From the NCBI RefSeq assembly GCF_001039355.2, contig NW_019775694.1, positions 61,238 to 125,237 of the forward strand: a stretch of DNA of 64,000 bases. Reading direction: 5' to 3'. Positions 38,401-51,719 of the stretch are shown here, piece after piece. A program made the translations under genes and the position numbers. The DNA comes from Lingula anatina. Taxonomy: Eukaryota; Brachiopoda; Lingulata; Lingulida; Lingulidae. Under the pieces are notes generated by a model that was not told the origin of the DNA, searched no databases, and saw only the letters and a list, made by a program, of their open reading frames with translations. The stretch's first letter is position 1. Each line of letters opens with the position of its first letter.

Positions 38401-41400
38401 AATAAAATGATCATGCAATGAAACTTCAAACTTTAAAAAAATGAAACAACATGTACAGATCTAAAGCCTTTCAATAAATATGTTAATATCAGATCTTTGA
38501 CATATATACAAAATTACAATTGTTAATACAAGAAAGACAGTCACATTGATATTTTAATTATAGTAATTCATAAAAATAACACTAATGGCACAATCACTGT
38601 AATTCCCCTTGATGTATTTTTTATTTTGCATTAATTTTGCAACTTCAAAATTTTTCCCAATATATATTAACCTTTTTGCTATCTGCTCAGCTGCTTTGAA
38701 TGTAAAGAGCTCTGCACCCTGCAGCAACTTCATTGCTGTCAATACAGTACGAGCTGCCATTGAGCCATGGTGCCGTTGCTTAGCAACCTCTGAGAGCTCC
38801 AGTTTGCAGTGCACCACAAGCTCGAGTTCTGCTGCTGCCAGTGTCTCTACACCTGCAAATAAGATTCAGTTATAAAATTTACAGTTATCATGATTGTTTT
38901 AACTTTTGGAAGGAATAAGCAACTGTCAATTAAATTTGTTGAAAAAGTAAAGTGAAATATCCCCAAAATAAAGGTTATTAAAATTTTCCAACAATAACTA
39001 TATGTTTTTGATAAAAAATATAAAATGCTTACTTTTCTTCTCCATTGCGTCCCTTTTTTTACTTATTTATTTATCTGTTTATTTATTTATTTCTATTAAA
39101 CTACACAGCTTAGACTGATTAATTTTGTTAGAATGGATGTAGAGTTCAGGAAATTAACTACTCACCCCTTTTTTATTTGAGAAAAAGCTGGCAGACTACA
39201 ATTATACAACAAGGGGATTGAAAAATACTATAAATCCTCAGACAAAAAAGAACTTGGTAGGTATGAAAAAACAAAATGAGCCTCTTCCATTCACAGCTTT
39301 TATCAATTATACTCATCTGTACCTTTGTCATTTTCTGCCTGCTNATTAACTGTTGTCTAATTCTTACAAAGCTTAAACTTGGCATTTATAATAATATTCT
39401 CCTTAGACAGGGTCTAATCATCTTAATTTTTGTCTCAAGGAAAAAACAGTGTCCATGTAGTAAATGAACAAATTTCTACAAACTTAGTGGCCTAGCTGGC
39501 TTCAATTTTACTGGCATTTGGCACGGAGACAATGCATAATGTGTGGAGACATTGCACATGTACCCAGTACATGTATAATGCAAATGCCTCCATTTTTTTA
39601 ATGTACCACATTGTTCTGATACCTTTCACGTCTCCCATGCCTCGGACCTCACACATCAGACTCTTCACCAGAGCCAGGCGACAGTTCAACCACAAGCGAG
39701 CATCAAGACGAGAGCGACTCTGAAAGTTCTGGAACTGGAATTGACTGTTCTCTATCTGGGTCAACTGGATATTGGCAGTTCCAGTTGCGTGACGACTGCT
39801 CCTCATGGAGGAAGGTCTGTAATTTAATTTTCAAAAAATTCATGACTTTTCCTGTTGATGAAACATTAGACATAAAATGAAAAGCAAGAGGTTTTTTTCC
39901 TTTTTGGGCATTTATATTTCATTAATTTCCAATGGAATTCACTAAATATGATGAAATGCAGCATTTTTACTATAAATCCCTATTGCTTATAATGACAGAA
40001 ATCAAAGCAACACTTCAAAAGCTAATTTAATTGCCAAAAGGGACGTCTGTTTAGTGAAAATGTGTGATAAATGAACCTGATTTGTTCTGTGCATAAAACA
40101 AGCCTTTTAAAACAGTAATTTTTCAATATGCGATACATGTGCTGAACAATATGATGCATGTTTGCTCTAAGTATAAAAAGTGCATTCAATTTGTTTTTTT
40201 TTTTTAAACAAGTTGACATATAAATGTGCATGTGTTTCTTCTATTCTAAATCACTGAGAGTCTGAAAATTGCAAATACTTTATTGATTGTGCAATCTAGA
40301 AAACTTGGAAAACACTTTATCATTCTTTAATAAAACACTTTTGTGTGAGATAAGTACATGTACTGGGCACATGTATATGTAGGTATGTGTTAAAGACCTA
40401 ATCCTATTGTGTAAATTCACCCTATTAATTCAAATTAGAGGGTGTACCATGGAGGCATCCTGACATGTAGAATATATATATATATAAATATTAAAACAGT
40501 GAATGTTGGTTCTAATTTGTTCATTTTAATGATTATGTCTAAAATTTTGTTTCTGGCAAAACATGAGTCACCCAACGTAAGGATCTATATTTGCATGGGT
40601 ACCCACATGCTTATGGTCACATACATGTAAGATGGACAAAATCATTATAGACCTTTGTTTTTAGCACAACACAGGTTGCCCCCTAAAAACAAAAATAAAA
40701 CAAATGCATGTCATTCAATTTGAGTCAGGATACCTCTGAGATCCAATTACCCCCCCCCCCCTCTGTCAGTATTTGGAAACACAATGCCAGACACGATGCA
40801 TTTGCAAACATTTCACAACACAGCAATCGATTGCAATACATTGGCCAAACCATACACCCACTTACTCCTTGAATCTACTGGTTTTCAAGATAGATTCCCT
40901 GTAATGCGTTTTTACATTAAAAGGTTAGTTGAATGCGTGATGAAATTGTGAATGAACTTCAATTTACATGAAGATTGCAACACTTTTGAAAATACAGGCA
41001 TGACTGTTAAACATTGAAAAGAAACACAGACAATTTTTTTCATTTGGAACAATTAAGAATTATAGATCAGAAGGAACAAATAAAATAAAATGATCATGCA
41101 ATGAAACTTCAAACTTTAAAAAAATGAAACAACATGTACAGATCTAAAGCCTTTCAATAAATATGTTAATGTCAGAACTTTGACATATATACAAAATTAC
41201 AATTGTTAATACAAGAAAGACAGTCACATTGATATTTTAATTATAGTAATTCATAAAAATAACACTAATGGCACAAACACTGTAATTCCCCTTGATGTAT
41301 TTTTTATTTGCATTAATTTTGCAACTTCAAAATTTTTCCCAATATATATTAACCTTTTTGCTATCTGCTCAGCTGCCTTGAATGTAAAGAGCTCTGCACC

Positions 41401-41743
41401 CTGCAGCAACTTCATCGCTGTCAATACAGTGCGAGCTGCCATTGAGCCATGGTGCCGTTGCTTAGCAACCTCTGAGAGCTCCAGTTTGCAGTGCACCACA
41501 AGCTCGAGTTCTGCTGCTGCCAGTGTCTCCACACCTGCAAATAAGATTCAGTTATAAATGTTAAAATTATCATGATTATTTTAATATTTGGAAGGAATAA
41601 GCAACTGTTAATTAAAGTTGAAAAAGTAAAGTGAAATATCCCCAAAATCAAGGTTATTAAAATTTTCCAATAATACCTAGATGTTTATGATAAAAATATA
41701 AAATTCTAACTTTTCTTCTCCATTGCATCCCTTCTTTACTAAT

Positions 41744-41810
<67 letters not shown>

Positions 41811-44800
41811 TCCTAAACTACACAGCTTAGACTAATTAATTTTGTCAGAATAAATGTGGAGTTCAGGAAATTAACTACTCACCCTTTTTTATTTGAGAAA
41901 AAGCTGGCAGACTAATATTATACAACAAGGGGATTGAAAAATACTACAAATCCTCAGACAAAAAAGAACTTGGTAGGTATGAAAAAACAAAATGAGCTTC
42001 TTCCATTCACAACTTTTATCAATTATACTCATCTGTACCTTTATCATTTTCTGCCTGCTCTATCAATATCTCAGACAGGGTGGTCAGCATAAACTCAGAC
42101 ACTCCCAGGAGTGTCCCCTTGACCATCTCCAGGGTGACTGGCTTCTTACTGGTGGAGAAACGCTTCTGGACGACTTTCTCACCCTCTGTTTCTGAGTCTG
42201 ATTCCTCCACTGAAAGATGAAATAGGTTTTATTAATGACAAACTGAATATACTGGTAAGGCTTGATTGACATTTAATCAGATGTGACTCCTTTTATTTCT
42301 GCCAAACTCTATTTTGATTTCATGATTCATGCCCATGCGCCCACCCAATCCATGCCCATGCGCCCACCCAATCCATGCCCATGCGCCCACCCAATCCATG
42401 CCCATGCGCCCACCCAATCCATGCTCATGCACCCACACAATCTATGCCCATGCACCCACATAATCTATGCCCATGCAAGTGGGGAACCTGGGATTCTATC
42501 TTTGACTAGTTCCACTTACAAATTTACTTTACAGTGTCATGGTTATTCTTCGCTACTTTCTTCTGTTTAAAATGTTTGTATTGTGTAATGTGCAGCATCA
42601 CTTGTATTATATTGTATTGTGCGTAGTCGGGTTATCTACATATATTTCATGTTTACTTAATGTATAGTGAATGTCTTGTGTGTGTGCTTGTGTGTGTGTG
42701 TGTTTGAATATGTATTTTTGTTTGTCTTTTTATGAATAAAAAAAATCTTTGCCCATGCACCCAAACAATCTTTGCCCACGCACCCACACAATCCACACCC
42801 ATCCACCCATACAATCCATGCCCATGCAACCACACAATCCATGCCCATGCAACCACACAATCTATGCCCATGCACCGACGCAATCTATGCCCATGCACCC
42901 ACACAATCCATGCCCATGCACCCACACAATCTATGCCCATGCACACACACAATCCATGCCCATGCACCCACACAATCCATGTCCATGCACCCACACAATC
43001 TATGCCCATGAACCCACAAAATCCATGCCCATGCACCCATACAATCCATGCCCATGAACCCACACAATCCATGCCCATGTACCCACACATACTGACCATC
43101 TATACTGCTGCCCGCTGGTGGTCCTCTGAAAGCTGATGGCTTAGTAGCAGAACTGGATGTCACAGATGGACGACCTGACCGCTGGGCACTACGGGGTAAT
43201 GAGGTGTAGGTGCGCTGGCGACTCTCAAGTCTGCTTTCAAATTATAAGAAGCATCAGATAATTAATACATTGGACACAGGCACTTGATTACTGTTTAGAA
43301 TTGTAATTTTTATCTAAAAAAGTTGGGAGTAAATTCCAAATGCATAGTCCAAAAGAGATCATAACATGTAGACAAAAAAATTTAATTTTTTAATTTTCAT
43401 TTTTACAACAAAGAGAAAATGATAATTATGTATTAATGTTACTAAAACAATGTCCAGAAAAATTTACACATTTAAGGTAGAATCATAAGACTTGTATAAG
43501 CTGCATTTAATCATTGAAATTTTACTTCAAATTATTAACAGTAACCTCATAACTATTGTGAGTCATAACTATTATTTCACTGTCCTTATCTCATTGTTTT
43601 TTATTTTTTAATTTTTATTTCTTAAAATTTCTGTTTGCATTAAAATGATGTTATTATTTGATTTTTGCCATCTGTAATGAAGAAAAAAAAAAAGAAAGAT
43701 CAATCAAAAAGCATTTTTCGAAAATTATTCTTATTACTCGTTCATATATTTAAGGAAATAATCATTAAACATATTCACCCCAGATCATCAAGCACAGGAA
43801 AGACAGGTAATTTCTCCGCCACTGAGATCAGCAGATGTGCCTGGGCCAAGGTTAGCAGACAGGTCATGTGAGGGCCGTACAGAGCTGCCAGGTTGGAGGA
43901 CAGTCTCTTGTCTATCACACTCTCTAATACCTGTGTGAATATACACATATATGAACAAATTAGCTGCGATATTTTTTTTTCATAAATATATAATAGATTC
44001 ATAAAATAAAACCTTGTGTGCTTCATGAATATTGCTGCGAAATATCAGAACACCTAGACTGCTTGATTTTGATTTTTGACATCCAAAATGTAGAAAAATG
44101 AAGAAAAATGAAAGAAAAATAATAAAATAATATAAAAAACAATAGAGAAGGTAAGAAAGAAAGAAAACTAACCTTCAGATTATTGGGATCTAGGACGGGT
44201 TTATCTGCACTGAACCTCAAATTGACTGATTTTGACTCGACTTGTCTGAAGTTATTGTCTGCAGTATGCGGCAGACGTTCTCCGTGTAGCAGACGCTGCA
44301 GGCATATCAGGGCCTCAGAATACAGGCTGAGGTCAGTGAGGACACGCACTTTCAGTACACGTCCGTCGACGGAACGCTGCAGGTCACGGCAGACGAAAGT
44401 GGTGAAATACTGGTACAGAGTAAGCATTGGGAGAACCTGCAATAGAGACAGTGAAACGGTAAGGAATTTCTGGTGAAAGTAAGAATTATGACATCCAACC
44501 TGTAAATAGAGAAATACAAAAACATGGCAGTAGCATTACACTTACAATTTGAATAAATATACAACAAATTAACTAAAAATTTCAGACTTTAAGTTATCAA
44601 TCAACTAGCATTATAACATATACCCTAATATGCTATTTATTTGCTACTGGGTGGGTATGTGTACTTATGCTAATTAATTTTCTTTCTACTTACAAACAAG
44701 TTGTGTTTTCCTCTGGCCAGCTCTTCAGTGACCCATCTCAGTGCAGCTACTACTGAACGACCTTCACTGCGGAACCTAGACAATAACACACATGGAAATC

Positions 44801-47800
44801 CAATAATTAAAATAAATGTTGACAGAAAATAAATAAACTTAAAACTCTAAGCAAAGCAAAAGTGCTGAATCCTTTGCAGTGCGAGGCGAGAGGGGGGGAT
44901 ATTAACTTCCTTCAACAAGTTTGCTTCAGGCAGTTCAGACCAATTCAAACCAATCTGGTTAACTGGTTGTGCTGATCTTCGAGTCTCCATTTAGGTGACT
45001 ATCCAATGTTATAAACTAGGCTATTAAAAGCTGTCAATTTACCTTGGTGTTTCAATACAGATAAGTATAAACGCACAATCAATGTGCAGAACCCAAGACA
45101 GTTGGTGTCATGTTGCCATTATTATTGACTGTATCTTGGTATCAATTGATAGTCTAACAGTAGCAAATGCATTAATTATCCCATATTTAAAAGACTTACC
45201 TGTCTGATAAGAGGTCAATGCCCGGGACGAGGTGACTGACCTCACAACCTTCCCCTATCTCATACAGAGCATAGTCACAGTCGGCTGTGGGATGGGGGAG
45301 GGAGGTACGGAACAGGGCCTACAAAACAATCAATCAATCAATAAATAAATACCTTTTAAAGATGAAAGAAAAAATTTTTACAAATAATTAATCTTATTAT
45401 CCTATTCATATGCATTTTACTTTCAAGACTATTTATATATTGGCTTAACTGTTGCTCTTAAACTGTTACAATTATGATATCAAGCTTTTACAGTTGTGAG
45501 TTGAGTGTCTCAGATTTATTACTCTGAATTATATTGAGTGCTTTTTTATTATCTATATTCAGTTGTGAGTCTTGTGTATCAGATTTATTACAGCTTTGAA
45601 TTATGTCAAATTCTTTTTTTTATTATTTATATTCATTTGGTGTTTTTTTCCTAACAGACCTGTTTACATCTATCCCAACTTATCATCCCCCATTTACCAG
45701 ATTCAACTTACCTTGAAAAAATATCCTGAGAGAAAACAGGACTGCATCTTAAGACCGAGATCCGAGGTCAAGATATACCTGAAATGGTAAAAAAAACAAT
45801 GACATACTAAGGAAAAATTACACATGTCTGTCCCAAAAAAGTTGAACTCGACTGGCCAATTAGAAACATATATGAAACTTCCAAGAAAATATAGCTTGTT
45901 TTTTTTTTTCTATGATATCAGAGATGAAGGTGGATGACCTTTTGAAATTTTTGAAAAAAAAAAAAAAAAAAAAAACCCTGAAAATGTGAGCCCCATAGGC
46001 ATGCAGCTCTTTTTGGGGGTCAGTCAGATAGGGGCATAAACACCCAAATATAGGCATTTCCAGATAAATCACTGAGAATTTAAATCTCTAGAATATAAAG
46101 GTCAAATGCACATTATATGCCTTCAAAGATACAATAAATGGTATCGGGACCCCGGTCCTAGATAATCCCCCCCCCCCCCCCAGACAATCCACCCTTCCTT
46201 TATGAATATCAAACTGAGAAAGAGCAATGTAATACTTAAAAACATTATACATGCCTTTGAACACAATGTATCTCCAGGTATGGGTAGGTTAAAAATATAA
46301 TCACAATAAACAACTCGGTGTATCTCACTTACTGTGCAATATTAGATGCCAGGACTCCTCCCAGAAAGAGGTAGGGTACACAGATAACCACAATAAATGA
46401 CTCTGCGTATCTCACTTACTGTGCAATATTGGAGGCCAGGAATTCGCCCAGAAAGAGGTAGGGTACACAGATAACCACAATAAATGACTCTGCGTATCTC
46501 ACTTACTGTGCAATATTGGAGGCCAGAACTCCGCCTAGGACACACCCCCACAGACCACATCTCTGCAGCAGCTCCTGGCTGATGGTCTCCGCATCCGTGA
46601 ATAACTGCTTCCAGGTGTGCAGCGCATCCGACACATTCAGTATCACATCTAACGCATCTGCCCACCATTTATACGCACCCCTGGAATATTGATATTAATA
46701 TGCTGATAAACATTAAGGAAGAGTATAAAAGAAACTGTTTTGTTTGTTAGATAAAATACAAGTTTTTGGAAATGTCATTTGTGCTTGAATTATGTACTGC
46801 TAACCTTCCAGTATGCACTTACAGGAATATATGCTTAAAGGTACATGTGCAGTGCATCTGGCACAATGTCACCAGTATCACACCTAATGCATCTGACCAC
46901 TATTAACATGCACTTATGGAATTTACACTGCTGTACAGGGTTTGTGTTTGGTAGCAATAATATGGGCTTGTTAGCAAATACAATAAACCAAATATGGTGA
47001 TAAGCTTCAATAAAATCAAAATGTAGAAAAGGATTTTGTTATTGGTTACTGGTCACTTTTGTAAATTATGCAACAGGCCCGTAGCCAGAAATTTCAAAAG
47101 GGGGGTTCTTTTTCTGAAAAAGTGGACTTTTTACCATGAAACTTTCATGTACCTTAATTAAATTTCACCCAGAGGGGACCTTTTCCCTGCAAAAAGGGGG
47201 GTTCTTTCGAACCCCCCGAACCCCCCTGGCTACGGGCCTGTGCAAGATGGTTAGGATGCAGTGTGAGATTCCTCATACTACCTTATATTTCCTCCATGAT
47301 AATGCAGATTGCCCAGTTCATGCATGGCTTGAGCAGCAAGGCCCTTCTGGTTCCTAGACAACAGCATTTCTGGAAACAAAAATATTCTATAATGATAAGT
47401 CCATAACTATTTTTGCCATACTTTTATTTTGGTATGTTGCATTTTCATTTTGTATAACTGTTTGTGTGCATGCACATGCTTGCCTGCATGTGTAAATGAA
47501 TACGCCAGCATATGGATTGGTGTTTGTGAGCTGACAATATTGTCAATTTCTATTTTCTTATTATTGCACGATCTTAAATAATAATACTGATAACAGGAAA
47601 TAAGATCATAATCCTGATTATTTGCAATACAATTATAATTCAAATAATACAAAATTATGATAATAATAATAATAATAATAATAAAAGGTATTTTAATTGT
47701 TGTTTTGTTATCATCATTATTATTATTATTATTGTTGTTGTTTTGTTATGTTGTTTTCATTATTATCATTATTATTATAAATAATAATTATTATTATTAT

Positions 47801-49127
47801 CATACAAAAATTTATTCCGTCCAGAACCTCACCAATGGTTTTATCATAGGAAGCAATCACAACCCCAAGCTGTGACCTAGGTAAAGGTGCCGTCTCCACG
47901 TCATCACTGTCAATATACTCCTCCTTCCTGATGTCAGGGGGCATTGTGGGCTGGGGCTTGGCCGTATTGGGGATGAAGTCCACCTTGGACATCTCTGACC
48001 CAAGGCCACTCTGACCACTCACTAAATGATATAAACATGCAGAGTGACCATCAACAGAATATCACAAATCGCCTTGACACCATTCATACTTGTCTATACA
48101 TTTTTCTGTCCAGCCAAGTAAAGTATATGAAGCTTTCTGTTGTGTTGTAGAGCCCTGGGAGAGTAGCCATGAACTTGACCTACATAAATGCTCTTGACCC
48201 CATTTAAACTGAAAACACTTGGTTGTTCAAAAAAGTAAGCTAATTAGAGCCTTTGCCTCATTAAAACTTTCCAATTTTCTGTCCAGCTAAGAAGAGTTAT
48301 AAAACCCAGGAAAAGTAACCATGACCTTGACCTCTATAAAATGACCTTGACCCCCTTACAACTTACCACTTTGCTGTCCAGCCAGGTAGAGCACCAGCAG
48401 CCGTCTGCTGTGTTGTAGAGCCCTGGAGGTATAGGCAGAGGTGTCCAAGGCATCACGGAAAACTTGAAGACTGTAACTGATATCCAGGGGCACGGACACC
48501 AGGCGGAGGCCGTCTCTTTTACCTGGAAGAAAATTTACATTATAAAATTATATTTATGCCAATTACATCTAATTGAAACTTTACTGTCAATTTACCTTTC
48601 CAGGTAGATCAATAAATTACTGTATATATACCTTCAGTAAGTTTGAACAAGCTAGAATATACAGTTGTTCTAGAAAGCTTACAGAACTCTCTTAACTTTC
48701 ATACAGTCTACAAAATTTAACATTTTTTTCACTTTAATTATCTAGTCAATTTAAAAAATCAGAATTGGCAGAGTAGTCTTGTAGGGATCTTTCGTGAATG
48801 TCTTTGATTTTCTAAAATCTGCAAATATTTTGTATCACATCTGAAAATGGTATATAAAATATTGCTCATAAGTGTGATGAGAGCATATAATTAAGCAGGG
48901 TGTCAACTTGAAATAGGCCTCTAAAATTTGGAAAATGGGGGGAAAAATAAAAAAAAAAATAGGCAAAATATTTTACTGCTTAAAACTAATTAACATAACA
49001 AATTGTTCACAGACACCAGAGAGGGGCATAGCTTAATACATTAAAACTCATAAGGTGAGAGAAAGAGATAATTTATCTAAACTATAAGACAAAATACATT
49101 AGACTAAATTATTGAATATTAAGTTAG

Positions 49128-49208
<81 letters not shown>

Positions 49209-51673
49209 TAATAAAACAACTATATGGCTTTGCAGTAATAGGGCACACAGATGTGTTAGCCAGTGATAACAAAGACAAGCACATAGTGACTGGAATATAT
49301 AGACACATACAGTCCTTTATACAAACATAAACAGACATTAGACAAATANATAATTACCAAACTACATGTAAGATGTGAATTTTTAGATATCTAATAAATT
49401 AAAGGCATGTGACTTTAACTTTTGCATACAGATATAAGATTCAAATTCATCGGTCTCCACTACAGGAGAGGCTCAAATATCAAAAACTTCAAACTGAAAA
49501 AACAGTTTATAGATCATAATGTTGATCTGTTGGGGTGGTTTACTGTGTATAAAGTTGATAAAGGAAAATATTGAAATTTTCAGGGAAATTTAATTCTTCT
49601 CATCATAACTGATAACACACACTGTGTCTTCCAATCTGACAGTCAGACTAGGCAGAAAAAAGCTTTATTTAATTATTAATTAATATGCCATTTTTTGGTT
49701 CATTCTTTGGAACCACAACTGTGAATGACAAATAAAATAAAAATTGTAAGTATAACTCAATTAGAATATACCTTCTTCCACTACCTGTTATCCTAAAATT
49801 TCAATTTTAGAGAATAATAATATTTCTTTTACATTTTTTTTTTCAGTTTCAACTGGTACCAGTACATGTGACCCACATTACCCGCTTCAGTATGGGACAA
49901 GTTGCTATTTTATTGGTTTACTGCCTAAAACTTGGTCTGAGGCAAGAGAAATTTGTCAAAACATGGATGGAGACTTGGTTGCCATAGAAACATATGGCGA
50001 AGACAGCTTCTTGTATCAACAAATCAAGTCTTTGCCAGGTATGAAGTCTTTTCAAAAATCAAAGCCAATCTTTTTAAGCAGATTTTATTTATTTATTTTG
50101 AATCATTTATCTTTTCATTTATTCATCCATTCAATCATTTATTGATTGATTTAGTTATTTACATGTATTTATAACTTTTTAAAATTTTGAACAATCAGCT
50201 ACGAAACTATAATATTTCAATCCATTTGCAACGGTGAGAGCTAGGGTCAAGAAAATAAAAAATAAGGAAAGCCATGAGCTTTATTCCAATTACTTTAAGG
50301 AACAGTGTGCGCATTTTCTGTGTGCAATATAGATGAGTTTAGTTTTTGCCTTATGCAAATTAAAACATTTTCTTATTTTTATCTTTCCTTTTTTTCAGTG
50401 CTCACAAATGGACGCTATTGGACAGGTGGATATCAAACTGACCCCGATAACAATTACCAATGGGAGTGGATGTCTACTGGTCAGTCCATTCCATACAATA
50501 GTCAATACTCTAGATGGGAAAGTGGACAGCCAAACCGCCTCCCCGACGAACGTTGCCTTTGTCTGTGGTGTCATGAGAACTGTGAATGGCACGATGTACG
50601 ATGTTCACAAAAATTTCCATTTGTTTGTGAACAAATGATAAACAAAGCCAAAAACAAATGACAAAGTTGAACTGTTTTGTGAATGGTTCTTATTTGATCT
50701 AAACAGATCGAACCAGACTTAAAATAAATAATAAATATCTAAAAAAAACATCTGAATTTTTTTCTCATTAGTTGGAATGAATATGCTATACTTAACCTGG
50801 CATTATGGGTTTATGGGCCAATTTCCAAATTGATATTCAAAATAAATACAAAGTAACTTTGTAAACCAGCGCCCACATATTGATGAATGGTTTCCATATA
50901 ACTATCAGCATAATGAAATTACAAAACCTGCCTGTTTACCTGAAACTGTTACATATATCCATCATTAAGATAGCAAAATGTAACACCGTGTTACTTGTAA
51001 AGATTTAAGCTTATTGTAACTTTGGATCATCAGATACTTCCAGAAATATCACCCTTTTCAAATAAATAAATCGTAGATATATATAGATCTACAGGCATCA
51101 AGCCACCAGGTGCTGATTCCACAAAATAATCTTAGCCAAATATTGGTATAAACTTTTAAAGCAAAATTTTGGCTCACTGCAGTTCAAGATTAATACATAG
51201 TAATCCAATTAGATAAAAGTATATATTGGCCTGGAATGTTAGCTATGCAACAAGAGTTCCTTGTTACAAACCTGGGGCAGTACTTCATTTTATTTTACTA
51301 CAGTAACTGCAATATCTTGGGTCAAAGTAGAGTAGAATTCTGATCTATCAGATTCGACCAAAGTTTGGGATAAAGTTATTTATTAAACTTGCACCTGCAG
51401 TCTCATAGTATTGGGTCACAATAATTTTTTATCTATTGGACAAGACACACAGCAGCTTTCAAAGAAAAATGGTCTCTTTATAAAACACTTTGAAAAAAGC
51501 GGATAAAATGAATCATGATGAAGATAAAAGACCTTGGAATGGAAAAGGGGGGCAGAGTGCTATTATTCAATGTACTATTTTTGATCATTTCTTTTATTAT
51601 ATTAAAACTCATAAGGAGAGAAAGAGATAATCTATCTCAACTTTAAGACAAAATAAATATGACTAAATTATTA

Positions 51674-51719
<46 letters not shown>

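Larger units (their letters stand above)
35313..39343. repeat. wholly redundant contig (alternative haplotype)
   Basis: Its left 1.69 kb repeat 33621-35311 (constant offset 1692), and from 36654 onward it repeats 39345-42057 with small indels. Together they cover the whole contig. It carries second copies of w21-w24 and fragments of w20 and w25. Coding differences noted are silent except one Thr/Ser change in w24. Confidence 0.85.

Noticed and set aside
35313-42057. Internal repeat domain expansion in the ciliary protein (w21-w25 duplicated)
   Set aside because: The junctions cut exons w20, w22 and w25 in mid-sequence at Ns and the remaining coding differences are almost all silent, typical of haplotypes.
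42653-43163. Open frames of up to 148 codons with His-Pro-Cys or Gly-Cys-Met repeats
   Set aside because: Produced by a 23-bp minisatellite open in several frames; intronic, with no start or splice context.
50333-50638. Alternative-frame 101-codon protein overlapping lectin 1 exon 3
   Set aside because: Shadow frame; the CTLD frame uses the proper acceptor and keeps the Cys and WHD signature.
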